Source of the DNA: Bdellovibrio sp. SKB1291214
GTDB taxonomy: Bacteria > Bdellovibrionota > Bdellovibrionia > Bdellovibrionales > Bdellovibrionaceae
Direction: 5' to 3'
DNA: 64,000 nt
NCBI RefSeq assembly: GCF_002209355.2
Contig: NZ_CP106855.1
Location: 2,914,001 to 2,978,000 of the forward strand
A program made the position numbers and the translations under genes. How positions within the stretch are numbered: the stretch's first letter is position 1; each line of letters starts with the position of its first letter. Under the pieces are notes generated by a model. The model was not told the origin of the DNA. It saw nothing but the letters and a program-made list of their open reading frames with translations, and did not search any database. Positions 36,544 to 43,912 of the stretch are shown piece after piece.

Positions 36544-36816
36544 ATGGATTGGAAGATTTTTGCGAGCACTTTTATCACTATTTTTTTGGCAGAGATGGGA
36601 GACAAAACTCAGTTCACGGCTTTGGCAGCGTCCAGTCAAACCAAGTCGACGATGACGGTATTGGTAGCGGTTGTATTGGCTCTGGGTTTAGCTGGAGCAC
36701 TTGGAGTCATCTTTGGAAAGTATCTTGGACAATTGTTAAATCCACAGATGATGAAATATGTTTCTGGCACTCTATTCATCCTCGTGGGGATTTGGGTTTT
36801 AACATCTAAAGGATAA
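36544..36816 (+). CDS. half-size TMEM165/GDT1-family cation transporter
   Basis: This is a 90-aa protein with three hydrophobic helices. The signature E-M-G-D-K-T-Q (residues 16-22) is the ExGDK(T/S) motif that forms the cation site in UPF0016/GDT1 transporters (Ca2+/Mn2+ and H+ exchange). Most members have two such motifs in about 200 aa; this one has one and must work as a dimer, either with itself or with a partner coded elsewhere. AAAGGA lies 7 nt before the ATG. The next 90 bp hold two short direct repeats and then a terminator. Confidence 0.85.
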   Translation: MDWKIFASTFITIFLAEMGDKTQFTALAASSQTKSTMTVLVAVVLALGLAGALGVIFGKYLGQLLNPQMMKYVSGTLFILVGIWVLTSKG

Positions 36817-36821
36817 CTTCT

Positions 36822-36834
36822 ACGTTACGTGACA
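36822..36834 (+). repeat. direct repeat ACGTTAYGTRACA, copy 1
   Basis: ACGTTACGTGACA matches the copy at 36875-36887 (ACGTTATGTAACA) at 11 of 13 bases. Each copy is near-palindromic around GTTAYGTRAC. It lies downstream of the GDT1-like gene and its meaning is unknown. Confidence 0.4.
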
Positions 36835-36874
36835 CTGAAGTTATACAAAAAATTCGGTGCTTAAACACAAAGAA

Positions 36875-36887
36875 ACGTTATGTAACA
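36875..36887 (+). repeat. direct repeat ACGTTAYGTRACA, copy 2
   Basis: ACGTTATGTAACA is 53 bp from copy 1, an integral number of helix turns (about five). Two spaced sites of this kind could bind a dimeric regulator, but both neighbouring genes end here, so a promoter role is not obvious. Confidence 0.4.
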
Positions 36888-36901
36888 TTAGCGTATGACA
36901 T

Positions 36902-36933
36902 AAAAAAAGGAGCCTCGATGGGCTCCTTTTTTT
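36902..36933. terminator. bidirectional rho-independent terminator
   Basis: GGAGCC/GGCTCC with a 6-nt loop has A and T runs of six or more on either side. It lies between the GDT1-like gene and the converging pyrophosphatase gene. Confidence 0.88.
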
Positions 36934-36961
36934 ATTTCGACTTCGGTCAGTAGATCGTGAC

Positions 36962-39028
36962 TTAGATAGTCGCAATCAATTGAGCGATCAACAAAGATAC
37001 GACAGACATAACTTTGATCAAGATCGCGATACCAGGACCAGAAGTATCTTTGAACGGGTCACCTACAGTGTCACCAACAACTGCCGCTTTGTGAGCGTCA
37101 GAACCTTTTGGATGACCAGGCAATCCACCTTTTTCGATGTATTTCTTAGCGTTATCCCATGCACCACCAGCATTCGCCATGTACAGAGACAAAGTTGCAC
37201 CAACAGCCAAACCACCAGCAAGAAGACCTGCTAGTGCTTGAGGGCCCAAGATGAAGCCCACTGCCACTGGAGCAAGGATCGCGATCATACCTGGCAAGAT
37301 CATTTCGAACAACGCTGCTTGAGTAGCGATGTCTACGATTTTAGCTGGTTGTGGTTCCGCTTTACCTTCACGAAGACCTGGGATTTCTTTAAATTGACGA
37401 GCAATTTCAAGAACGATTTTTTGAGCTGCTTTACCAACCGCAGTCATAGTTGTTGAACCAACTAGGAACGGAAGGATGGAACCGATCAAGATACCGATCA
37501 ATACGCCAGAAGAAGTAAGATCCAAAGACATTGCTTGCAAACCTTTTTGCAAACGGATGTGGTTCACTTCCATGTTGAATGCAGAGAATAGAGCAAGAAC
37601 TGTTAGGATCGCAGAACCGATCGCAAAACCCTTACCAATAGCTGCAGTTGTGTTACCAACAGCATCCAATTCGTCAGTGATGTCACGAACGTTTTTACCA
37701 AGACCAGACATTTCAGAGATACCACCAGCATTATCGGCGATAGGTCCGTAAGCATCTACAGTCATTACAACTGCAGTACCAGCCAACATACCCACTGCTG
37801 CGATAGCGATACCATATAGACCCAAAGCGTGGTCAGCGATGTACGCTGCAGCCACAACGATCAACATTGGGATAGCAGTCGATTCCATACCTACTGCCAA
37901 ACCACGGATTACACCCGTACCAGCACCAGTCAAAGCTGCTTCAGCAACTAGACGGATTGGACGATGAGCTGTGTAGTACTCAGTGATAAGACCAATCAAA
38001 GCACCACCAAACGCACCAGCTGCCAAAGCAACAGTTACTGATTGAGAGATACCGAACATTGGAAGAACGATTGCTGCTGCGATCGTCAACAAGATTGGTG
38101 GGATGATCAAAGCGTTACGAAGAACTGTCGCTGGCTTGCCGTTTTTGAACGCGCGAGCCAAGAAGATCACAACGATAGAGATGATCATACCAAGACCAGA
38201 AAGAACTAGAGGCAATGCTACACCAGCACTACGAACAACCGCAGCGTCAGTAGAGTCCGTCAAAAGTTTCCCCAAGCCTTCAGCTGGGATCGTCAAAGCG
38301 ATAGCCATCGCAGAAACGATAGCTGCAACCATGGACTCATAGATATCCGCGCCCATACCAGCAACGTCACCCACGTTGTCACCAACGTTGTCGGCGATAA
38401 CGCCCGGGTTACGAGGGTCGTCTTCAGGAATGTTCTCTACAACTTTACCAGCGATATCTGCACCTACGTCAGCCGCTTTAGTGTAGATACCACCACCGAT
38501 ACGCGCGAAAAGTGCGATAGAAGAAGCACCTACTGCGAACGAGTGAAGAATTGTACCAACGATTTCAGTTTGATCTTTGAACATCATGTAGATAACGCCC
38601 AAACCAATCAACGCAAGACCTGCCACGGAAAGACCCATAACAGCGCCGCCGTCCAGAGCCACAAGAAGAGCTGCTGGTTTAGAACCAGTTGCTGCAGCTT
38701 GAGTTGTACGAACGTTTGCGTAAGTCGCAGCTTTCATACCGAAGAATCCAGCAAGCAATGACAAGAAAGCACCAAGGATGAATGATCCTGCTGCGATCGC
38801 GCCTAGAGCGTACCAAAGAACCAAGCCCACGACGATTGCGTAGACAAAAAGAACCTTGTACTCACGTACAAGGAAAGCCATCGCGCCTTCACGAACGTAG
38901 CCCGCGATGCGATTCATAGTTTCATTGCCAGTCGGTTGTGCCTTCACGCGAAGGTACAGAACTACTGCCAACACCAAACCAATAACCCCAGCGATCGCTG
39001 GAGACATTAGCAAGTTATTACTAAACAT
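36962..39028 (-). CDS. hppA: membrane-bound ion-pumping pyrophosphatase
   Basis: This 688-aa integral membrane enzyme hydrolyses pyrophosphate and pumps H+ or Na+ out of the cytoplasm. About 15-16 hydrophobic helices are present. Substrate motifs are [10 protein letters not shown] (near 187-196) and [18 protein letters not shown] near 211-228. Near the C-terminus is D-N-A-K-K-Y-I with [14 protein letters not shown]. In [10 protein letters not shown] the residue that decides potassium use is Ala, the K+-dependent type (Lys in K+-independent enzymes). H+ versus Na+ cannot be decided by eye. GGAG is 7 nt before the ATG. It stands alone with its own terminator. Confidence 0.96.
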   Translation of the reverse strand: MFSNNLLMSPAIAGVIGLVLAVVLYLRVKAQPTGNETMNRIAGYVREGAMAFLVREYKVLFVYAIVVGLVLWYALGAIAAGSFILGAFLSLLAGFFGMKAATYANVRTTQAAATGSKPAALLVALDGGAVMGLSVAGLALIGLGVIYMMFKDQTEIVGTILHSFAVGASSIALFARIGGGIYTKAADVGADIAGKVVENIPEDDPRNPGVIADNVGDNVGDVAGMGADIYESMVAAIVSAMAIALTIPAEGLGKLLTDSTDAAVVRSAGVALPLVLSGLGMIISIVVIFLARAFKNGKPATVLRNALIIPPILLTIAAAIVLPMFGISQSVTVALAAGAFGGALIGLITEYYTAHRPIRLVAEAALTGAGTGVIRGLAVGMESTAIPMLIVVAAAYIADHALGLYGIAIAAVGMLAGTAVVMTVDAYGPIADNAGGISEMSGLGKNVRDITDELDAVGNTTAAIGKGFAIGSAILTVLALFSAFNMEVNHIRLQKGLQAMSLDLTSSGVLIGILIGSILPFLVGSTTMTAVGKAAQKIVLEIARQFKEIPGLREGKAEPQPAKIVDIATQAALFEMILPGMIAILAPVAVGFILGPQALAGLLAGGLAVGATLSLYMANAGGAWDNAKKYIEKGGLPGHPKGSDAHKAAVVGDTVGDPFKDTSGPGIAILIKVMSVVSLLIAQLIATI

Positions 39029-39116
39029 TGTTGCACTCCATGTTTGATTTCTCGTTTAAATTACGAAGACTTAGGGATAATCAAAACATTGCATAGAGTC
39101 AACAATGTGCACTGCA

Positions 39117-39374
39117 TTACTTATCTTCTGTTTTTGGTGGCTCTGCTGTTTTTAGCAGTCTGGAATCTTCATCGGGCCCTGGAGGAGTATTTTCCCTTTG
39201 ACCACTGGAAACATTGGATTTTTTAGAACCTGTTTTAACCGGCTTCTTCTGTTTTGCCTCTTTTTTGGGCATTTGTTTTTCGTAGGTATTCGTTTCTGGC
39301 ACATCTCGTTTTTCAGCTTGGGCCGCGGAAACTAAAGTGAATGAAGCGATAATTCCAAAAATTATTTTTAGCAT
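39117..39374 (-). CDS. small secreted charged protein
   Basis: The product is 85 aa with a signal peptide (cleavage at A-Q-A|E, about residue 20), leaving a 65-residue mature part made almost wholly of Lys, Glu, Pro, Thr and Ser, likely disordered. AAGGAGG is well placed before the ATG, which supports a real gene in spite of its size. No family is recognised. It lies between the pyrophosphatase and the metal-transport genes, 88 bp from the latter, and could belong to either or neither. Confidence 0.65.
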   Translation of the reverse strand: MLKIIFGIIASFTLVSAAQAEKRDVPETNTYEKQMPKKEAKQKKPVKTGSKKSNVSSGQRENTPPGPDEDSRLLKTAEPPKTEDK

Positions 39375-39462
39375 AGGTGCCTCCTTGATGCCTTCATCCT
39401 AGAAAACACGTCTGACTTTGCAACCCCTGTTCCCGAGATTATGCCGAGGTACAGGGTTGCGG

Positions 39463-39840
39463 TTACAGCAGAGGAATTACAAAGGCAAAAGTCGCACCAA
39501 TTATGTAAATCACCACTGATGACACATAAACCACAAAAGAAAATCGGCGGGCCTTTGTGCAAGCGTCACGCAATTCGGGATCTAAGGGACATGGGGCATT
39601 TCTGTTTCTCCAAGTCCAATAGCCGTTGAGTCCCAACATCACAGCAGCAAAAACAAAAACTTCGATTTTGTGTTCTGAGATCCAGATTAATGCCGGCATT
39701 TTGCTTGCCAGTCCCGCAAGGACAGCGCCAAGTCCTAGGCTTACGAACAATGCGGGTAGCGCACAGCAAATGAGAGTGCCCGCAGAACTAAAAAGTGTCA
39801 GGTAGGAGATGAAACTATTTTTTGTCGAAGCTAACTTCAT
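39463..39840 (-). CDS. MerT-like heavy-metal transport membrane protein
   Basis: This 125-aa inner-membrane protein has three to four hydrophobic helices. The first holds the Cys-Cys pair G-T-L-I-C-C-A-L-P-A-L-F (near 21-32), the metal-relay motif of MerT/MerF mercuric transporters. A second Cys pair (C-P-L-D-P-E-L-R-D-A-C) lies in a loop. MerT takes metal from periplasmic MerP and moves it inward. The start at 39840 is chosen because AAAGG lies 9 nt upstream; an ATG three codons earlier abuts that site. It overlaps the HMA-protein gene by 26 bp. No merA or merR is nearby, so the cargo may be another metal. Confidence 0.75.
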   Translation of the reverse strand: MKLASTKNSFISYLTLFSSAGTLICCALPALFVSLGLGAVLAGLASKMPALIWISEHKIEVFVFAAVMLGLNGYWTWRNRNAPCPLDPELRDACTKARRFSFVVYVSSVVIYIIGATFAFVIPLL

Positions 39841-40090
39841 AGCCAGCATCCTTTAATAAGGTTTCAATTTTTTCGTGAGAAAGTTTTTTGCCGTCATTGT
39901 AAGTAAGCTTTACGTATTTTTTTTCTAAGCTGACTTCGACGTTGCTAACCTCTGGCTGCTCTTTAAACTTTTTAGTAATTCCCTGAGCGCAGAACGAACA
40001 TACCATGCCTTTAACGCCGACGGTTTCTGTTTCAGCTGCGAATGCCACTGAAGACATTATTAGTGCAATTGTTAAGATGATATTTTTCAT
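39815..40090 (-). CDS. periplasmic HMA-domain metal-binding protein (MerP-like)
   Basis: This 91-aa protein has a signal peptide to about residue 19 (S-V-A-F-A|A) and one heavy-metal-associated domain. G-M-V-C-S-F-C-A (Cys near 32 and 35) is the CxxC metal-binding motif. The rest of the ferredoxin-like fold follows (V-S-N-V-E-V-S-L-E, then I-E-T-L-L-K-D-A-G-Y). It would pass a soft metal ion to the MerT-like protein. The ATG at 40090 has AAAGGAG 5 nt upstream, so longer upstream frames are not used. It sits 10 bp behind the outer-membrane-protein gene, in one operon. Confidence 0.85.
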   Translation of the reverse strand: MKNIILTIALIMSSVAFAAETETVGVKGMVCSFCAQGITKKFKEQPEVSNVEVSLEKKYVKLTYNDGKKLSHEKIETLLKDAGYEVSFDKK

Positions 40091-40100
40091 AAAATCTCCT

Positions 40101-40730
40101 TTAAAAATGGACCATGTAGTTAAACGCCCACTCGCCGTTAAATCCTGCTCCAAGCTCTATCAAGACATTGCGATAAAAGAGGCGAACAAACTGAGTGAGC
40201 TGCGTTGAAGAATCATTTTGTTTTTCAGCTTGCAAGATGAACCAGGCGTTGATTTCATTATATTCCGCTAAATAGGGCGCCACCCCGGCTCTTAGTTTTA
40301 TCATTTCAAAATCTGGGCGGGACTGTACACCGGAACTGTCACGAATAAATCTGCTGTAAGAGGCAGCTGTGTAGTATTTTCTGGATTCCCAATCTAAATC
40401 TGCAGAGGCAAATCCCACGCCTTTGGTTTCCTCAAAGGACCTTTCCGCACCATACCCCGCACTTAAATAAATATTCCCTTGAGAGTCTTCGTTGTTCCAC
40501 CGTTTCGCCAAGAAGTTCACTCGTGGCAAGGAGTAACTAGTCCTGCCTTCTTTAAAATAATAAAGTCCTGCAGCAAGATAGGACTTAAAGGAATAAGTTA
40601 AGAGCAATTCATTTTGATCGGGTTTATTATATGACATCAAGGATGTCGCCCCCTGATAAGAGACAGGATGAGCGTCAACCGGTGTCGCTGTTGCAGAAAT
40701 GATTATCAAAAGGATTGTGAACATCTTCAT
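40101..40730 (-). CDS. putative outer-membrane beta-barrel protein of the metal module
   Basis: This 209-aa protein has a signal peptide ending near residue 20 (V-D-A|H). Alternating aromatic/polar strands (L-L-L-T-Y-S-F, A-A-G-L-Y-Y-F, N-I-Y-L-S-A-G-Y-G, A-W-F-I-L-Q-A) and a C-terminal Phe (F-N-Y-M-V-H-F) are the marks of a small outer-membrane barrel. No family is recognised. It is first in an operon with the HMA protein and MerT-like gene and starts 54 bp from the divergent sigma factor gene, so it could carry metal, or a metal complex, across the outer membrane. Confidence 0.7.
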   Translation of the reverse strand: MKMFTILLIIISATATPVDAHPVSYQGATSLMSYNKPDQNELLLTYSFKSYLAAGLYYFKEGRTSYSLPRVNFLAKRWNNEDSQGNIYLSAGYGAERSFEETKGVGFASADLDWESRKYYTAASYSRFIRDSSGVQSRPDFEMIKLRAGVAPYLAEYNEINAWFILQAEKQNDSSTQLTQFVRLFYRNVLIELGAGFNGEWAFNYMVHF

Positions 40731-40784
40731 ACTTGTTTGTTCCTTCAGTGAGTATTAGGATGCGGGCTGAGGCTTTGTGACAAA

Positions 40785-41321
40785 GTGATTGAAAAAAAAT
40801 TGGAAGACCAAACTGACGAAGAACTTTTGATCTCCCTTTCCGAGGGGGAGACCAAGGCATTAGATTATCTCTATACGAGACAATCTGGGCGCGTGCTTTC
40901 TTATATCAGGAAGCGTGGACTTTCTAAGGAACAGGCGGACGATGTGTTACAAATCGTCTTTATGCAGGTTTTTCGTAAAAAACACCTCTACGATCCTAAA
41001 TACCAGGCCATGGCCTGGATCTATGTCATCACTCGAAGTGAGCTTAAAGACTATAGAAACCGCGAAATCAAAGATCACCTCGAATGGGATGATAAAATGT
41101 CACAAACTACTGAGTCTGCTCCTATAATCGAGCGAGAGGACGAGGCAGCGGCTTTACTGAAAGAGCTTGGCCCTCGAGAGCAAGAAGCTTTGCGACTGCG
41201 GTATTTGGATGAGTTGGAATATGAAGAGATGGCAAGGCGCATGAAAACATCCAACAGCAATATTCGCCAGTTGGTCAGTCGCGCTTTGAAGGCTTTAAGG
41301 AGAAACAATGAAAGACGTTAA
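40785..41321 (+). CDS. ECF-type RNA polymerase sigma factor
   Basis: This 178-aa sigma-70-family factor has region 2 (about 25-95: L-D-Y-L-Y-T-R-Q-S-G-R-V-L-S-Y-I, D-V-L-Q-I-V-F-M-Q-V-F, W-I-Y-V-I-T-R-S) and region 4 (about 120-175: L-G-P-R-E-Q-E-A-L-R-L-R-Y, Y-E-E-M-A-R-R-M, N-I-R-Q-L-V-S-R-A-L-K-A-L). Regions 1 and 3 are absent, as in ECF factors. It starts with GTG. The downstream membrane protein overlaps it by 14 bp and may be its anti-sigma factor. The divergent metal operon is the natural candidate target. Confidence 0.9.
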   Translation: MIEKKLEDQTDEELLISLSEGETKALDYLYTRQSGRVLSYIRKRGLSKEQADDVLQIVFMQVFRKKHLYDPKYQAMAWIYVITRSELKDYRNREIKDHLEWDDKMSQTTESAPIIEREDEAAALLKELGPREQEALRLRYLDELEYEEMARRMKTSNSNIRQLVSRALKALRRNNERR

Positions 41322-41838
41322 AAATGATTTTGAGTCTTTTAAAAATGATGCGGGTGACACTGCGGGTTCTTCTTTTATCCTAAATAAGATTCAGGCTGAG
41401 ATTGCTCGCACGGCTCCTAAAACTTCCGCTGTGGCTGTGAAACTCGGTGGTATTCATCTCGTCAGTTCTTTTTTCACTTTGATGGCCTGTCCTCAGTTTG
41501 GAACCCGTTTATTTTTCAGCGGCGAAGGTTTAATGGGTGTGTTTATGAAAATCTCCCCGACATTTTGTCAGATTTTTTGCGGGGCTTTTTATTTAGCGAC
41601 AACCTTCATCATAGCCCGCTTGTTGTTAAAGTATGACGAGTGGTTGGTGTTGATGCGTTCTCGTGTTTTAACGATTGGCTCTGTAGCTTTATTGTCATTG
41701 GGGGTCTTTGCGATGCTAGCCCGGGGAATTTCTTTTGAAGCGGGGCTTTTATGGATCTTTGGGGCGATCGTTGCCGCAGAGATGGCATCGGCCTCACGCT
41801 TGACGCTTAAAAAGTTTTTTAGCTTTGGTCGCGTTTAA
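41308..41838 (+). CDS. four-helix membrane protein, putative anti-sigma factor
   Basis: This 176-aa protein has about 45 polar N-terminal residues, presumably cytoplasmic, and then four hydrophobic helices (about 45-65, 85-108, 116-137, 142-160). The size and its 14-bp overlap with the ECF sigma gene fit an anti-sigma factor or membrane sensor, but no ZAS zinc motif (HxxxCxxC) is present. The role is therefore inferred from position alone. Cys residues in and near the helices (M-A-C-P, F-C-Q-I-F-C-G) could sense metal or redox state. Its stop codon overlaps the EEP gene end by 4 bp. Confidence 0.6.
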   Translation: MKDVKNDFESFKNDAGDTAGSSFILNKIQAEIARTAPKTSAVAVKLGGIHLVSSFFTLMACPQFGTRLFFSGEGLMGVFMKISPTFCQIFCGAFYLATTFIIARLLLKYDEWLVLMRSRVLTIGSVALLSLGVFAMLARGISFEAGLLWIFGAIVAAEMASASRLTLKKFFSFGRV

Positions 41839-42581
41839 AGTTTTAATTTAATCTCTAAAGGGAAGTGGTCAGAACTTACCACCGTGTGATGCACTTCTGC
41901 TTTCAATACTTCAAAGCCACGAACAAAGACGTGATCTAGCTTCAGCAAGCGTCCGTCGTTTTCTAAATCCAAATGATCAAGACCTAAATCTCTAAAGATG
42001 GATTTCATAATTAAATGGCGTTTAACGTTCCAAGTGTTGAAGTCGCCGGCCAAAATCACGGGGCCTTCGAATTTAGAAATACGCTCAGCAATTTCATACA
42101 GCGAAGTGGTGAAAGCCGAGGTCGTCACAAAATTGAGAACGTGAGTGCAGACGACTAAAACTTTTTTGCCTTCGAAATCATATTCACTAAAAAGCGTGAG
42201 CTTCGGTGTTAGCCAGAAAAGCTCGCGGGCACTTGCGCGGATAAAATCCACTGTGCTTGGGGTGTATTTAGAACCGATAGCCACACCTGTGCTATTTTCA
42301 TTTTTTTTATAATGAAAACTTTGAGCTAAATGCCACTCGTAGGAAGCAAAATCCTGCTTCCATAAAAGTGGCATTTTGTTATCGACCAAGGCCTCTTGTA
42401 AAAGAATAAAATCCTTGCCGCTACCATGCTTGCGGAAATCGTTTTCAAATAGGTGCTCTTTTTGTCCTTTATAGACATTCCATACGAAAATATTTAGCTC
42501 AGACGAAGGAGCTAGCACTTGGCCAGCCTCCCCGATCTTTACTAAGACTTTTTCTAAGGCTGGAATTCTAAAGGGAACCAT
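41835..42581 (-). CDS. endonuclease/exonuclease/phosphatase-family protein
   Basis: This 248-aa protein has the EEP (DNase I/AP endonuclease-like) fold. Key elements are F-V-W-N-V-Y-K-G (near 32), L-L-Q-E-A-L (metal-binding Glu near 59), C-T-H-V-L-N-F, L-A-G-D-F-N-T-W (near 182) and S-S-D-H-F-P-L-E (near 238). These correspond to the metal and catalytic residues of the family. The substrate could be DNA, RNA or a phosphoester. A signal peptide is not evident. The gene lies 7 bp behind cysK and is probably co-transcribed with it. Confidence 0.82.
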   Translation of the reverse strand: MVPFRIPALEKVLVKIGEAGQVLAPSSELNIFVWNVYKGQKEHLFENDFRKHGSGKDFILLQEALVDNKMPLLWKQDFASYEWHLAQSFHYKKNENSTGVAIGSKYTPSTVDFIRASARELFWLTPKLTLFSEYDFEGKKVLVVCTHVLNFVTTSAFTTSLYEIAERISKFEGPVILAGDFNTWNVKRHLIMKSIFRDLGLDHLDLENDGRLLKLDHVFVRGFEVLKAEVHHTVVSSDHFPLEIKLKL

Positions 42582-42588
42582 AAAATCC

Positions 42589-43578
42589 TTATTTTACTCG
42601 AGCCAAATATTTTTCATCAACTTCGGAAACTTTTAAAGCTTGTGCTTCGTTTCGCTCTTGCTCGGCTAGCAGAGTTGAAAGATAGCGCTCGGTTGTGCTT
42701 GGAACAATAACCACGATGTTTTTACCGCGATTTTCTTCTTTAGCTGCCAATCGCAGACCGACTGCAATCGAAGCGCCTGAGGAAATCCCTACAGGGATGC
42801 CTTCTTTTTTAATCACCTCGCGGGCCATTTTCATCGAGTCTTCTGAAGAGATTTGCTCGACTCCATCAACGACCGATCTGTCCATGACCGAAGGGATAAA
42901 GCCTGCGCCCAGGCCTTGAATTTTATGGGGCCCGGGTTTTCCACCCGATAGCACGGGGCTTTCTGCGGGCTCTACCGCAATCATCTTTACTGAAGGATTT
43001 TTTGATTTTAAGACTCTTCCGACACCCGTGATAGTTCCCGATGTTCCAACACCGCTCACAACCATGTCTACCATGCCATCAGTGTCTTGCCAGATTTCTA
43101 GGGCTGTTGTTTCTGCGTGGATTGCTGGGTTTGCGGGATTATCGAACTGCCCTGCCATCCAAGAGTTTTTATCAGCTTCGTGAAGCTCTATTGCTTTAGC
43201 AATCGCACCTTTCATACCCAATGGCCCCGGGGTAAGGATGATTTTTGCGCCCAACATCAACAGCAATGTTCTGCGCTCTGCAGACATGGTTTCTGGCATG
43301 GTTAATGTGATGGAGTATCCTTTAGCTGCTGCCACAAACGCCAATGCGATACCTGTGTTACCACTGGTAGGCTCGATGATTTGCATGCCGGGCTTGAGCT
43401 TGCCCTCACGCTCGGCCGTTTCAATCATCGCAAGCCCAATGCGGTCCTTGACCGAGCCTAGAGGATTGAAAAATTCCAATTTTAAAAGAAGATTTCCAGG
43501 CAGCCCCTTACCGAGTCGTTGCATTTGGATAAGAGGTGTTTTTCCGATCGTTTTCGTGATGTCTGAATAGATTCTCAT
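42589..43578 (-). CDS. cysK: cysteine synthase (O-acetylserine sulfhydrylase)
   Basis: This PLP enzyme makes L-cysteine from O-acetylserine and sulfide. It has 329 aa with the PLP lysine in N-P-L-G-S-V-K-D-R (Lys 44), the substrate loop E-P-T-S-G-N-T-G (near 69) and the PLP-phosphate loop V-S-G-V-G-T-S-G-T (near 175). E-G-I-P-V-G-I-S-S-G-A-S lies near the end. The family also includes cystathionine beta-synthases, but no CBS domain follows here and the G-A-G-F-I-P segment is that of CysK. A strong 18-bp palindrome 41 bp upstream of the ATG may be its operator. Confidence 0.93.
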   Translation of the reverse strand: MRIYSDITKTIGKTPLIQMQRLGKGLPGNLLLKLEFFNPLGSVKDRIGLAMIETAEREGKLKPGMQIIEPTSGNTGIALAFVAAAKGYSITLTMPETMSAERRTLLLMLGAKIILTPGPLGMKGAIAKAIELHEADKNSWMAGQFDNPANPAIHAETTALEIWQDTDGMVDMVVSGVGTSGTITGVGRVLKSKNPSVKMIAVEPAESPVLSGGKPGPHKIQGLGAGFIPSVMDRSVVDGVEQISSEDSMKMAREVIKKEGIPVGISSGASIAVGLRLAAKEENRGKNIVVIVPSTTERYLSTLLAEQERNEAQALKVSEVDEKYLARVK

Positions 43579-43912
43579 TGCAGAAGTATCCTTTTACTGT
43601 GATGTCTCCTCGGATTGGAGAATAGACGTCTATTCTACTCCTGGGTGCAGGGGGATTCTAGGGGGAATTTGAGTTTTTTCGTGATTTCGAGACGTAGTTG
43701 GGGCTCCTCTGAGCCCAGCCAATAGTGCGTCCAATTGATAGACAATTGCGATTCGACAGGACCTCGTTGAATTGCTTTATGGAACTTAGGAATGTCTAAG
43801 AACCTGACACCCTTTTCTATATTTCAGAGGTCCTTTCTGCCTCTGAATTCAAACTACTTTTAGGTTATAAAGAACGTGATTTTTTATTCTTCACCGCTAT
43901 TTCGGGGTTTTT
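43579..43912. other. 334-bp gene-free stretch between cysK and the collagen-like gene
   Basis: The stretch holds the divergent control regions of two genes. Besides the palindrome at 43619-43636 I see no convincing coding frame, RNA fold or terminator. A GGGG-rich patch (43650-43672) and an AT-rich run before the collagen-like gene are present without a clear meaning. Confidence 0.5.
43619..43636. promoter_or_regulatory. perfect 18-bp palindrome, putative cysK operator
   Basis: AGAATAGACGTCTATTCT is its own reverse complement. Its near edge is 41 bp from the cysK ATG, and the minus strand contains TAGAAT here, usable as a -10 box. The size and symmetry fit a dimeric repressor site; the regulator cannot be named. 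Confidence 0.6.

Noticed and set aside
39463-40090. Calling the metal module a mercury resistance operon
   Set aside because: No mercuric reductase or MerR is present, and HMA/MerT-like proteins carry other metals too.
40091-40153. 21-codon extension of the HMA protein
   Set aside because: It would bury the signal peptide, and the internal ATG has AAAGGAG.
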